Source: Ferruginibacter sp. (GTDB lineage Bacteria; Bacteroidota; Bacteroidia; Chitinophagales; Chitinophagaceae). Taken from it: 36,552 nucleotides of DNA. Below, in pieces: positions 8,264 through 16,159 of this stretch. A program made the position numbers and the translations under genes. The notes below the pieces were generated by a model, which saw nothing but the letters and a program-made list of their open reading frames with translations, had not been told where the DNA came from and ran no database searches. The stretch's first letter is position 1, and every line of letters starts with the position of its first letter. The stretch covers positions 1 to 36,552 of the forward strand of contig NZ_JACMOO010000018.1 of NCBI RefSeq assembly GCF_014377975.1. Direction: 5' to 3'.

Positions 8264-8977
8264 CTAATAGCTTTTTAATTCACTGTTCTGATGTTTTTCC
8301 TTCAATAATCCTGCAATATCTTTTAGTAATTTCTGCATTTCGGTTTCTTTCAATCCATCATAAATACCCCTTACTCTTGTTTGTTTATCCATTAAGGCAA
8401 ACAACTGGGTATGGATGAACTGGTCGGCAATATTCTGGGACGTATCTGACTTATTATTATCAATCAGGTAGCTATGCCTTGCCATATTGTAAAGAGCGGC
8501 TTTATCGCCTGTTACAAAATTCCACATGGGGTTGGCGGGCGTTTGTTTTGCCCCCGTTAAGGTATCATAACTAATTTTGTAAGAACCGTCAATATTTTTT
8601 TCCAGTTTTCCATTCAGCATCTTCTGCTCATATTTTTTTAGCAGTGGCACAGAATCTGTTTCCGGCATACAGGTATGAGAAACAATCATAAAATTACTAT
8701 CGGCTTTAAATGCATCAAACACTCTGCGCATATTGGCATTCATCTTTGGGCAAATGCCTTTACAGGTAGTAAAAAAAAACTCAGCTACATATACTTTTCC
8801 ATCCACATCTTTTTCAGAAATGGGTTTACCATTCTGATTGGTAAAAGCAAAAGATTGTACATTATTATTAATTACCGGCAGGTTGGATTGTGAAATATCT
8901 GTCTGGCTGAAAACATAGATAAAGTAAACCGAAAATAGAAAAACAAAAAAACCAATATACCACCATTTTTTATTCAT
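8264..8977 (-). CDS. SCO1/SenC family protein
   Basis: 237 residues. One N-terminal membrane anchor (about 7-24, YIGFFVFLFSVYFIYVF) is followed by a thioredoxin-fold periplasmic domain. The copper-binding motif C72-K-G-I-C76 (FFFTTCKGICPKMN) matches CxxxC, and the third ligand is probably H189 in FIHTQLFALMDKQTRVRGIY, the position of the conserved SCO histidine. SCO proteins deliver copper to the CuA site of cytochrome oxidase or act as periplasmic thiol reductases. No oxidase gene is in view. It is divergent from the MerC-like gene and may be co-transcribed with the downstream Fur-family gene. An insert of about 30 residues (KLEKNIDGSYKISYDTLTGA) lies between the strands. Confidence 0.9.
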   Translation of the reverse strand: MNKKWWYIGFFVFLFSVYFIYVFSQTDISQSNLPVINNNVQSFAFTNQNGKPISEKDVDGKVYVAEFFFTTCKGICPKMNANMRRVFDAFKADSNFMIVSHTCMPETDSVPLLKKYEQKMLNGKLEKNIDGSYKISYDTLTGAKQTPANPMWNFVTGDKAALYNMARHSYLIDNNKSDTSQNIADQFIHTQLFALMDKQTRVRGIYDGLKETEMQKLLKDIAGLLKEKHQNSELKSY

Positions 8978-8991
8978 AGTATCAATTTTTG

Positions 8992-8999
8992 CAAAGCTA
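8992..8999 (-). promoter_or_regulatory. -7 promoter box for the SCO gene
   Basis: Read on the minus strand this is TAGCTTTG, an exact TAnnTTTG box, 14 bases upstream of the SCO ATG (8977). A TTGCAA motif (8989-8994) overlaps its downstream edge, so a protein bound there would block the promoter. Confidence 0.5.
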
Positions 9000-9054
9000 C
9001 ATCCAAACGCTTTGATTAAACTATTCGTTGCAAAATCATTTACAGATTTAAAAC

Positions 9055-9071
9055 TTGCAACGTTATTGCAA
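9055..9071. promoter_or_regulatory. Candidate Fur-family operator (TTGCAA-N5-TTGCAA)
   Basis: TTGCAACGTTATTGCAA is an inverted repeat; its inner 15 bases fit the 7-1-7 geometry of Fur-family boxes. It spans the -33 element and spacer of the MerC-gene promoter. Two further TTGCAA copies lie in the same divergent region at 8989-8994 and 9028-9033. With a Fur-family gene next door, this is the best operator candidate in the window; the assignment is inferred. Confidence 0.45.
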
Positions 9072-9077
9072 ATATAC

Positions 9078-9085
9078 TACCTTTG
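9078..9085 (+). promoter_or_regulatory. -7 promoter box for the MerC-like gene
   Basis: TACCTTTG matches TAnnTTTG exactly, and a TTG at 9055-9057 lies 20 bases upstream, the right distance for a -33 element. The box ends 12 bases before the ATG at 9098. It also overlaps the in-frame TTG at 9083, which rules that codon out as the start. Confidence 0.65.
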
Positions 9086-9097
9086 AACTTCCTTAAA

Positions 9098-9487
9098 ATG
9101 AATATAAAAATTAATTTTGATGCGATGGGTATCGCTACTTCTGTAGCCTGTGCAATACATTGTGCTCTTTTGCCATTGCTAATCAGTTCTTTGCCGATTT
9201 TGGGCATTAATATTATTCACAATTTAGTTTTTGAATGGGGTATGATTGGCCTGGCATTTATAGTAGGTTTTTACTCTTTATTTCACGGTTATGTTAAACA
9301 TCACCGATTAACAGCGCCACTGTTAATTTTTGCTGCTGGCTTTATTTTTTTGGTTTTGAAACAAGTAGTACCGCAGTTTGAATATTTATTTTTATCACTT
9401 GCGGTAGTGCTGATTATAACTGCGCATTTTTATAACTACCGGTTGTGCCATCTCAGCAAATGCAGTTCTACAAATCACCAGCATTAA
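9098..9487 (+). CDS. MerC-domain membrane protein
   Basis: 129 residues from the ATG at 9098, chosen because the promoter box overlaps the upstream TTG. Four membrane helices are visible. The first carries C18-A-I-H-C22 (VACAIHCALLPLL), the paired-cysteine signature of MerC mercuric-ion transporters. The C-terminus is rich in potential ligands (CHLSKC, then NHQH). In Bacteroidota, MerC-domain proteins often sit near Fur-family repressors and metal-uptake genes and have no proven link to mercury. No merA, merR or merP is present here, so a role in another thiophilic metal such as zinc is more plausible. The operator-like repeat across its promoter suggests metal-repressed expression (inference). 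Confidence 0.8.
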   Translation: MNIKINFDAMGIATSVACAIHCALLPLLISSLPILGINIIHNLVFEWGMIGLAFIVGFYSLFHGYVKHHRLTAPLLIFAAGFIFLVLKQVVPQFEYLFLSLAVVLIITAHFYNYRLCHLSKCSSTNHQH

Positions 9488-9613
9488 ATTTTATTTTCTA
9501 CACTAATTACTATTGGTTAACGGCATTAATTCCCTGATGTGTCATCCCATCGAAATCAATCTTTGTTTTTTTCTTCTGGATCGTTTATTTTTAAAAGATC
9601 AATTTTTTCTGCT

Positions 9614-10042
9614 ATGCGAAAAATATTCTTGTCAATTCTGCTTTTATTCATCTTGGGTATTACTGCAAATGCCCAGTCAAAAGATGAAATAAGTATCCGT
9701 AAAATGCTGAAAAAACAAACGATTTGCTGGAATAATGGTGATATAAAAACATTTATGAATACCTACTGGCAAAGTGATTCATTGATGTTTATCGGTAAAA
9801 GTGGAATTACATATGGCTGGCAAAAAACGCTGGATAATTATAAAAAGAATTACGCTGATACTGCTGCAATGGGTAAGCTTGATTTTAATTTACTAGAAAT
9901 AAAAAAACTTTCTGCAGATTATTTTTTCGTAGTTGGTAAGTGGCATTTATCCAGAAGTATCGGTGATTTAGCCGGCATTTTTACATTGCTGTTTCGCAAA
10001 ATAAAAAACCACTGGTTTATTATAGCAGATCACAGCAGTTAA
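9614..10042 (+). CDS. Secreted DUF4440/SnoaL-like (NTF2-fold) protein
   Basis: 142 residues from the ATG at 9614, which gives a clean signal peptide (MRKIFLSILLLFILGITANA-Q). An upstream in-frame start at 9539 would bury this peptide and is rejected. The mature domain has the DUF4440/SnoaL-like order: a helix EISIRKMLKKQTICWNNGDI, then FMNTYWQSDSLMFIG, then YGWQKTLDNYKKNY, ending in strands DYFFVVGKWHLSR and the stretch FTLLFRKIKNHWFIIADHSS. This small cone-shaped NTF2-like fold occurs in many enzymes and binding proteins, and no catalytic set is recognisable. It is probably periplasmic. It stands alone between MerC and a convergent small membrane protein. Confidence 0.8.
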   Translation: MRKIFLSILLLFILGITANAQSKDEISIRKMLKKQTICWNNGDIKTFMNTYWQSDSLMFIGKSGITYGWQKTLDNYKKNYADTAAMGKLDFNLLEIKKLSADYFFVVGKWHLSRSIGDLAGIFTLLFRKIKNHWFIIADHSS

Positions 10043-10095
10043 TTTGTTTGGGAATACAGATAAACAATTTATAGCTGTTAACTTATTGCTTTTAC

Positions 10096-10326
10096 TTATT
10101 CCCCCATCTCTTTCCAACCACTCCATTTTTTTCTGAGATAAAAAATAATCCACACCAAACTTATCAAAAACCATCCAAAAAAAAGATAATTTCCTAACGA
10201 AGGCCGTTCATCGAAAAAAGCATATCCGAAATAAATTCCAACACACATGTTTACCAGCAGCCAAACAATGGCCATGGAAATTGTTTGTATGATTCGTATT
10301 AAAAATTCTTGTACGTCAGGTTCCAT
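10096..10326 (-). CDS. Small two-TM membrane protein, unknown function
   Basis: 76 residues: MEPDVQEFLIRIIQTISMAI, a first membrane segment about 15-36 (SMAIVWLLVNMCVGIYFGYAF), a short polar loop (DERPSLGN), a second segment about 45-64 (LFFGWFLISLVWIIFYL), and a basic tail (RKKWSGWKEMGE). The strong hydrophobic/polar patterning and positive-inside tail support a real gene. I do not recognise a function. It follows the GH25 gene on the same strand by about 100 bases. Confidence 0.65.
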   Translation of the reverse strand: MEPDVQEFLIRIIQTISMAIVWLLVNMCVGIYFGYAFFDERPSLGNYLFFGWFLISLVWIIFYLRKKWSGWKEMGE

Positions 10327-10424
10327 AATGTTTTCAAATAGCGGTTCATTTTTCTTTTAAAGTTCAGCCAATAAAAATCAAACACCAGAAATGTTTCTTT
10401 GCTTTAAAGTTAGCGTTTGTACAG

Positions 10425-11234
10425 CTATTTAATAAGTAACTTTTTAAAGGCTGTACTGTCTCCGTTAAAAACATTGAAATCAACATAGGCATTAATTCCA
10501 TTAACCTGCCCGGTTTCATTGTGCTGCCAAAATATCCAGTCACGGTCAATGGTTGGTTTATCTTTTACCAGGTAATGTGCCACCCACAAAGGGTATTGGT
10601 CAAATTTTTTTCCTAAATAGTTTTTGTAGAAAAATGTATTGGTATAAATGATGGGCTTTACATGATAATGTGCTTCCACCGCCAACAGCCAATCAGTTAT
10701 TCTTTGTTGCAGTTTATCAATAGGGGTGCTGCTGATATATTCTACATCCAAAACCGGCGGCAGGTCGCCGGGTTTCAGTGTTACGGTTTCAATAAAATTC
10801 AGTGCCTGTAATTTGCCGCTTTTGGAAGGTACAAAAAAATGATATGCACCCCTGGCTATTGCTGCTTTTTTGGCTTCCGACCAGTTTTCTTCAAACTGAT
10901 CATCTACATTCTGCACTCCTTCTGTGGCCTTAATAAATCCAAAACCAATTTTAATATCTTTTATCTGCATCGTTTTCACATCATCCCAGTTAATAACAGA
11001 CTGATGGCGGCTTACATCAATACCATGAATGGTATAGTTTACCGGAATATCAATGCCAAAGCCGGGGTAGTGTACAAAAAGCGGTTTGTTAAAAAAATAA
11101 AAGCTGCAGTAAACTACTGCTGTCAGGGCGGATAATCCCAATATAATAATTAATATTTTTTTCGCCGGGTTTAACTTTCTTCTTTTTGCCACAATTACGT
11201 AATAGACTGCAAAAGTGCATAAAACTAATAACAC
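10425..11234 (-). CDS. GH25 family muramidase (lysozyme-like)
   Basis: 269 residues. Two hydrophobic N-terminal segments (about 1-16 and 25-48) place it in the inner membrane with the catalytic domain outside. The GH25 domain starts at about residue 69: G-I-D73-V-S-R-H-Q, then IGFGFIKATEGVQNVDDQF, YHFFVPSKSGKLQALNFI, PPVLD163-V-E165-Y, IIYTNTFFYKNYL, and a final WQHNETGQVNGINAYVDFN. D163 and E165 are the usual catalytic acids, with D73 in the pocket. These enzymes hydrolyse the beta-1,4 MurNAc-GlcNAc bond of peptidoglycan. The start is a GTG at 11232-11234; no in-frame ATG lies nearby and an upstream TAA limits the frame. Confidence 0.9.
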   Translation of the reverse strand: MLLVLCTFAVYYVIVAKRRKLNPAKKILIIILGLSALTAVVYCSFYFFNKPLFVHYPGFGIDIPVNYTIHGIDVSRHQSVINWDDVKTMQIKDIKIGFGFIKATEGVQNVDDQFEENWSEAKKAAIARGAYHFFVPSKSGKLQALNFIETVTLKPGDLPPVLDVEYISSTPIDKLQQRITDWLLAVEAHYHVKPIIYTNTFFYKNYLGKKFDQYPLWVAHYLVKDKPTIDRDWIFWQHNETGQVNGINAYVDFNVFNGDSTAFKKLLIK

Positions 11235-11329
11235 TGCAGATTTTAAATAGTAAATAGAATGCTGTGTTAAAAAGTTTTACCAAGTTTTTTTTTAACAGGC
11301 AGATGCAGTAATTTATTAATCCATCACGT

Positions 11330-11337
11330 TAAATTTG
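11330..11337 (+). promoter_or_regulatory. -7 promoter box upstream of the lytic transglycosylase gene
   Basis: TAAATTTG matches TAnnTTTG, 36 bases before the ATG at 11374. No TTG is found at the -33 distance, so the assignment is tentative. Confidence 0.4.
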
Positions 11338-11373
11338 CACCTTTTAGTTAATGAATAAACTCCTGTAGAAAAC

Positions 11374-12294
11374 ATGATTAAAAACAACAGGCTCAAACTG
11401 TTACTGGTAAAATATTTTACCAGTTTTGCAATAGTGCTGGCGACTTTCAGCAATTCAGCAGCACAAAGTAATACCGATACAACAAAAAAAATATTACTTG
11501 CATCTGCCAACTTCTACAATAAGCCCAGCTATATTTTAAAAGAGGCAAATGTAATTTTTCCAGATATTTTAAAAGGCAATGAAGACGCCTCCGCTGCTTA
11601 TATTACTTCTTTTAGCGAAAAAAAAAGAACTTACCTGAAGATCCTTTATACCAAAACCAAAAAGATGTTACCGCGGATAAATATTATTTTTAAAAAGTAT
11701 CATCTGCCCGAAGAGCTTGGTACTTTAATGCTCCTCGAGTCGGGGGGTAACGGCAATGCGGTATCAAAAACGGGAGCGGTGGGTTACTGGCAAATTATGG
11801 ACGAAGTAGCTAAAGAATACGGGTTAAAATATGGGCATCAGTTAAACTCCGCAGAAAAGAAAAAAATCAGCAAGCTGAATACTAGAAAGGCCGGTGCCTT
11901 TTTTAAAGCAAGAGGCAAACAGAAAGATGACCGTAAAAATTTTTATAAATCTACCATGGCAGCGGCCCGTTACCTGCATGAAAGACGGTTAAACCTTGAT
12001 GACAACTGGTTATTGGTAGTTGCCAGTTATAACTGCGGTGTAGGAAATGTTTGGAATGCAATGAAAAAATCTGGTAAAGAAAACGCCTCCTTTTGGGATA
12101 TAAAGAAGTATTTGCCTGCCGAAACGCAGGCGTATGTTTTAAACTTCATCACACTTAATGTGATCTTTCGTAACTACGATAATTTCATTAATAACAATTT
12201 AAATTTTACTGCTGTTAAAATTACCATTCCTAATAATTTTGAACACATTAATGCACCAGAAATGGAAGAGAATAGTACTTCATCTGACAAATAA
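11374..12294 (+). CDS. Periplasmic lytic transglycosylase (SLT domain)
   Basis: 306 residues. A signal peptide (about 1-30, ending NSAA-Q) leads to a helical region and the SLT domain at about 105-260. The catalytic glutamate is E122 in LMLLESGGNGNAVSKTGAVG, followed by GYWQIMDEVAKEYGL, and later MAAARYLHERRLNLDDNWLL, then VASYNCGVGNVWNAM, the standard ES, GxxQ and AYNxG motifs (here SYNCG). Such enzymes cleave peptidoglycan to 1,6-anhydro-MurNAc products. It is divergent from the GH25 muramidase, so two cell-wall hydrolases share one intergenic region. The tail after residue 275 is low-complexity and acidic. Confidence 0.92.
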   Translation: MIKNNRLKLLLVKYFTSFAIVLATFSNSAAQSNTDTTKKILLASANFYNKPSYILKEANVIFPDILKGNEDASAAYITSFSEKKRTYLKILYTKTKKMLPRINIIFKKYHLPEELGTLMLLESGGNGNAVSKTGAVGYWQIMDEVAKEYGLKYGHQLNSAEKKKISKLNTRKAGAFFKARGKQKDDRKNFYKSTMAAARYLHERRLNLDDNWLLVVASYNCGVGNVWNAMKKSGKENASFWDIKKYLPAETQAYVLNFITLNVIFRNYDNFINNNLNFTAVKITIPNNFEHINAPEMEENSTSSDK

Positions 12295-12315
12295 CAATGA
12301 ATATTTTTTAGTTTG

Positions 12316-12343
12316 ATAACTGGTATATACTTATGCCGGTTAT
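12316..12343 (+). terminator. Possible weak terminator hairpin
   Basis: Arms ATAACTGG (12316-12323) and CCGGTTAT (12336-12343) pair with one G-T wobble around a 12-base loop. It lies 22 bases after the transglycosylase stop. Only a short T stretch follows, so it could equally be a structure in the leader of the next gene. Confidence 0.35.
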
Positions 12344-12380
12344 TTGGTTTAATAAAGGTCTGATGAACTAACTTCGTGCT

Positions 12381-13412
12381 ATGCCTGAAATCAATTGGAA
12401 CGATACCATTAACCTGGCAAGCAAAATCACTTTTAAACGATTTTGGAATGGCATTAAAGTGCTGGGAAGTTTTTATGCCGGCAGGTTACTGAAAAAGCCG
12501 GTGCAATGGGGTTATCCTGTGTCCATTTCTTTTGAACCCACTACCAGTTGCAACCTGCGTTGCCCGGAATGTCCGAGCGGACTAAGAGCTTTTACCAGAC
12601 CGACAGGAATGCTGCAAAAAGATTTTTTTACCCGTACCATTGATGAGATTCATAAAGAATTACTTTACCTGATTTTTTATTTTCAGGGCGAACCTTACCT
12701 GAACCCTGATTTTTTAGAGATGGTAAAATATGCATCCGCCAAAGGTATTTACACCGCTACCTCTACCAACGCCCATTACCTCAATGATGCTGCCGCAAAA
12801 AGAACGGTAGAAAGCGGTTTAGACAGGTTGATCATTTCAATTGATGGTACTACACAGGAAGTGTATCAGCAATACCGCATTGGAGGCAATATTGATAAAG
12901 TAATTGAGGGAGCAAAAAATATTGTAAAATGGAAAAAAGAACTGAACAGTAAAACGCCCTTTGTTTTTTTTCAGTTTTTGGTTGTAAAGCCCAATGAACA
13001 CCAGGTGGAGGACATTAAAAAAATGGCTAAAGCAGTGGGTGTGGATGAAGTGCGCTTTAAAACAGCACAGGTATATGATTATGAAACAGACCCCAACAAC
13101 CTGATACCAACAACTGATAAATTTAGCCGGTATAAAAAAAATACCGATGGCACCTACACACCCAAAAATAAATTGGCTAACCGCTGCTGGAAAATGCAGC
13201 ACGCAAATGTAATTACCTGGGATGGGCTGGTAGTACCCTGTTGTTTTGATAAAGACGCCACGCATCAGTTGGGTAACTTAAAAACCCAATCTTTTAAAGA
13301 AGTGTGGAACAATGATAATTACAAACAGTTTCGCAGCGGTTTAATGAAGAGCCGTAAAAACATCGACATTTGTTCCAATTGCAGCGAAGGTGCTTCGGTA
13401 TGGAAAGATTGA
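12381..13412 (+). CDS. Radical SAM/SPASM domain protein
   Basis: 343 residues. The radical SAM cluster motif CxxxCxxC is C57-N-L-R-C61-P-E-C64 (EPTTSCNLRCPECPSG), preceded by a membrane-associating or basic N-terminus. FQGEPYLNPDFLEMVKYA and STNAHYLNDAAA are typical of the TIM-barrel core. The C-terminal SPASM-like part has C269 (NRCWKMQHAN), C287-C288 (VVPCCFDKD) and C331/C334 (CSNCSEG), ligands for an auxiliary Fe-S cluster. The fold generates a 5'-deoxyadenosyl radical for peptide or sugar modification or other chemistry. No precursor peptide or obvious partner gene lies next to it, so the substrate is unknown. Confidence 0.88.
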   Translation: MPEINWNDTINLASKITFKRFWNGIKVLGSFYAGRLLKKPVQWGYPVSISFEPTTSCNLRCPECPSGLRAFTRPTGMLQKDFFTRTIDEIHKELLYLIFYFQGEPYLNPDFLEMVKYASAKGIYTATSTNAHYLNDAAAKRTVESGLDRLIISIDGTTQEVYQQYRIGGNIDKVIEGAKNIVKWKKELNSKTPFVFFQFLVVKPNEHQVEDIKKMAKAVGVDEVRFKTAQVYDYETDPNNLIPTTDKFSRYKKNTDGTYTPKNKLANRCWKMQHANVITWDGLVVPCCFDKDATHQLGNLKTQSFKEVWNNDNYKQFRSGLMKSRKNIDICSNCSEGASVWKD

Positions 13413-13465
13413 CAGGTAGCGTTTAATAAATAATAGCCGGTTTAATATCTTTCTTATTTAGAAAT

Positions 13466-14503
13466 ATGACAGAAAAAAGTTTCAACAACCGCTTACGCCA
13501 GGTGCTGATGATTGGCCTGATACTTTTCCTGGTGATAGTATTTATCAGCCAGCTGTATATTTTTTTACCCGGCATCCTGGGCGGAATTACTTTATACATC
13601 CTTGCCCGTAAATTGTATCAAAAATTAACCATTGAAAAAAAATGGAATAAAGCAGCGACAGCCATACTATTTATTTTATGCTCACTTATTATTATTACCA
13701 TACCGGTTTATTTTTCTGTAATAATGGTTTCGCCCAAAATTAATTCGTTGATCAATAACCAAAACAGCGTGATTCAGGGTGCGAAAATTTTTTCAGGTCA
13801 AATTGAAAGTTCAACAGGTTTTAAATTGTTATCTGACGAAAATACCCAGGCTATTTCTAAAAAAATATCTGCATTTATACCTGGCTTAATTAACACTACT
13901 GCCACTTTACTGACAAACCTGCTCATGATGTTTTTTTTGTTATACTACCTGTTGGTAAGTGGCCAGGATGTTGAGAAATATTTACACCATATCATTCCTT
14001 TAGCACCCGAAAATGTTGATAAACTCGCAAGCGAAACAATTTTAATGATAAGAGCTAATGCACTGGGAATACCTATTATTTGCATTGTTCAGGGAGTTTT
14101 TGCCACCTTGGGCTATTTGATATTTGGGTTAAAAGAATGGGGCATGTGGGGGTTTGTAACAGGTGTGTTTGCTTTTTTTCCACTGCTGGGCACCATGATC
14201 ATCTGGGTACCGCTGGTAATATTTCTTTATTCCACCGGGCACAATTACGCAGCCACAGGTTTAACCATTTACAGTTTTATTGTAACAGGCAATGTAGATT
14301 ATATTACGCGGCTGGGATTATTAAAAAAAATGGGAAATGTGCATCCCATGATAACGGTATTAGGTGTAATTGTTGGGCTGAAACTATTTGGTTTTATTGG
14401 GTTGATATTTGGTCCGTTACTGATAAGCTATTTTATAATTTTGATTAAAATTTACTTAAATGAATTTACTTCAGAAAAGGTTATTAACGATTTAGAAGCA
14501 TGA
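13466..14503 (+). CDS. AI-2E family transporter (PerM/YdiK-like)
   Basis: 345 residues with about 7-8 membrane segments. Paired N-terminal helices (LMIGLILFLVIVFISQLYIF and ITLYILARKLYQKL) precede a soluble middle (INSLINNQNSVIQGAKIFSG and so on). The family C-terminal half follows (LGIPIICIVQGVFATLGYLI, FGLKEWGMWGFVTGVFAFFP, then LLGTMIIWVPLVIF, MITVLGVIVGLKLFGFIGLI, FGPLLISYF). Members export small molecules or ions; the AI-2 link was shown for a few only. A near-match -7 box (TATCTTTC, 13446-13453) precedes the ATG by 12 bases. It overlaps the MarR gene by 4 bases (ATGA), so the two are co-translated, and MarR may control a transport substrate. Confidence 0.88.
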   Translation: MTEKSFNNRLRQVLMIGLILFLVIVFISQLYIFLPGILGGITLYILARKLYQKLTIEKKWNKAATAILFILCSLIIITIPVYFSVIMVSPKINSLINNQNSVIQGAKIFSGQIESSTGFKLLSDENTQAISKKISAFIPGLINTTATLLTNLLMMFFLLYYLLVSGQDVEKYLHHIIPLAPENVDKLASETILMIRANALGIPIICIVQGVFATLGYLIFGLKEWGMWGFVTGVFAFFPLLGTMIIWVPLVIFLYSTGHNYAATGLTIYSFIVTGNVDYITRLGLLKKMGNVHPMITVLGVIVGLKLFGFIGLIFGPLLISYFIILIKIYLNEFTSEKVINDLEA

Positions 14504-14952
14504 GTATAGATAAAGACATTAAACAAGACAGCTTTAAAAACGAACACCACAAAGTAATGGTAAATTTAATTTTTACCTACAACTGGACCACCGAACAATT
14601 AAAACAATTATTTGAGGAAGAAGGCCTTACCATGCAACAGTTTAATATTTTAAGGATTTTGAGAGGCAGCCTTATTCCGTTATCTACTTTGCAGATAAGG
14701 GAACGTATGTTAGATAAAATGAGTGATTCCAGCCGCATTGTTGACCGGCTTATTATTAAAGGGCTGGTAAAAAAATTAATTTGTAAAACCGATAAAAGGC
14801 TGGTAGATGTAACCATTACCAGCAAAGGGTTAAACATACTCGAAAAACTGGATGTTCAGGAAGACAAGATGGAAAAGATTGTTAAAGCACTAACCAAAAG
14901 CGAAGCTAAAACCCTTAATAAATTATTAGATAAAATCCGTCAATCCAATTAA
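14500..14952 (+). CDS. MarR-family transcriptional regulator
   Basis: 150 residues. The winged helix-turn-helix lies at about 40-110: EEGLTMQQFNILRILRGSLI, then LSTLQIRERMLDKMSDSSRI, VDRLIIKGLVKKLICKTDKR, then LVDVTITSKGLNILEKLD, with the DKR wing. Helices at both ends form the dimer interface. MarR proteins are usually repressors released by small aromatic or phenolic ligands or by oxidation; C88 or so (LICKTD) sits in the wing. It shares an ATGA overlap with the AI-2E gene and is followed by the glycosidase gene 4 bases later. It may regulate this three-gene unit. Confidence 0.92.
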   Translation: MSIDKDIKQDSFKNEHHKVMVNLIFTYNWTTEQLKQLFEEEGLTMQQFNILRILRGSLIPLSTLQIRERMLDKMSDSSRIVDRLIIKGLVKKLICKTDKRLVDVTITSKGLNILEKLDVQEDKMEKIVKALTKSEAKTLNKLLDKIRQSN

Positions 14953-14956
14953 CACA

Positions 14957-16159
14957 ATGCAAAAATATTTTTTCGTTTTTTTATTCATCAATATTTTATT
15001 TATCCCCTGTAGCAAAGCACAAACAAAGCCTGAGTTCAGGGGTGTATGGGTAGCAACGGTAGATAATATTGATTGGCCAACAAAAGGAAACTTTAACACG
15101 GAAGCACAAAAAGCTGAATTTATAAAACTGCTGGAAATGCATGAACGCAATGGTATCAATGCATTGGTTGTACAGATCCGCCCTGCTGCAGATGCGTTAT
15201 ACCCTTCGCAGTATGAACCTTGGAGTCAATGGCTTACAGGTGTACAAGGCCAGCCCCCGGTTCCTTATTATGATCCATTGGAGTTTATGATAACGGAAAC
15301 GCATAAACGCGGATTGGCCTTTCACGCCTGGATGAACCCTTACAGGGCAGAGTTTACTATTGGCACTTCTACTATTTCGGCTACCCATATTACAAGGCTT
15401 CACCCCGAGTGGTTTTTACCTTATGGTGATAAAAGATATTTTGACCCCGGCAATAAAGCAGTACAGCAATATGTAGCCAATGTGGTAAAAGATGTAGTAA
15501 GCAGGTATCCGGTAGATGCCATTCATTTTGATGATTATTTTTATCCTTACCGCATCGCAGGTATTACATTTCCTGATGATGCCAGCTATCGTCAATATGG
15601 TAAAGGGTTAACAAAAGATGACTGGAGACGTAGCAACACGGATTCTATCATTGCGTTGCTAAGCAGGGTTATTAAAGCTACCAATAAAAAATGCCAGTTT
15701 GGAATCAGCCCTTTCGGGATATGGCGCAGTGTTGACAAAGATCCCATAAATGGCAGTAAAACCAAAGGCGGCGCAAGTAACTACGACGACCTGTATGCTG
15801 ATATTTTGTTATGGTTAAAAAGTGGCTGGATAGATTATGTTGCACCGCAACTGTATTGGGAATTTAGCCATTCAACAGCCCCATACGGCCTTTTACTGGA
15901 CTGGTGGAACGATCATACCTATGGCAGGCAATGTTATATCGGCCTGGGCATTTACAAGGCGGGTGTTAACCGGGCATGGAGAGAACCGTCACAACTTCCA
16001 CAGCAAATAAAAGCTTTACGCACCAAACCAAATATCCAGGGCATGATATTTTTCAGCAGCAAATCTTTTGAAAATAATCCCAACGGATGGAGTGATAGCC
16101 TGCGCTTGAATTATTTTAAAGATCCAGTAACAATACCACCTATGAATTGGTTGAAATAG
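14957..16159 (+). CDS. Secreted GHL10 (family 10-like) glycosyl hydrolase
   Basis: 400 residues. A signal peptide (about 1-22, ending CSKA-Q) precedes the TIM-barrel GHL10/DUF187 domain. It opens with KPEFRGVWVATVDNIDWP, then NGINALVVQIRPAADALYPS, YDPLEFMITETHKRGLAFHA, WMNPYRAE, HFDDYFYPY and GISPFGIWRS, and ends ENNPNGWSDSLRLNYFKDP. The 'FRGVWVATV.NIDWP' opening and 'HFDDYFYP' with acidic residues are hallmarks of this family, whose members (for example YngK-like proteins) are thought to cleave glycans, some acting on denuded peptidoglycan. The substrate here is unknown. It begins 4 bases after the MarR stop and is presumably exported to periplasm or surface. Confidence 0.9.
   Translation: MQKYFFVFLFINILFIPCSKAQTKPEFRGVWVATVDNIDWPTKGNFNTEAQKAEFIKLLEMHERNGINALVVQIRPAADALYPSQYEPWSQWLTGVQGQPPVPYYDPLEFMITETHKRGLAFHAWMNPYRAEFTIGTSTISATHITRLHPEWFLPYGDKRYFDPGNKAVQQYVANVVKDVVSRYPVDAIHFDDYFYPYRIAGITFPDDASYRQYGKGLTKDDWRRSNTDSIIALLSRVIKATNKKCQFGISPFGIWRSVDKDPINGSKTKGGASNYDDLYADILLWLKSGWIDYVAPQLYWEFSHSTAPYGLLLDWWNDHTYGRQCYIGLGIYKAGVNRAWREPSQLPQQIKALRTKPNIQGMIFFSSKSFENNPNGWSDSLRLNYFKDPVTIPPMNWLK

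Noticed and set aside
9098..9487. Mercury-resistance operon
   Set aside because: Only a MerC-type protein is present; no reductase, MerR-type regulator or periplasmic MerP.
12837..13265. 142-codon minus-strand frame inside the radical SAM gene
   Set aside because: Antisense shadow, low-complexity hydrophobic translation, no promoter or domain.
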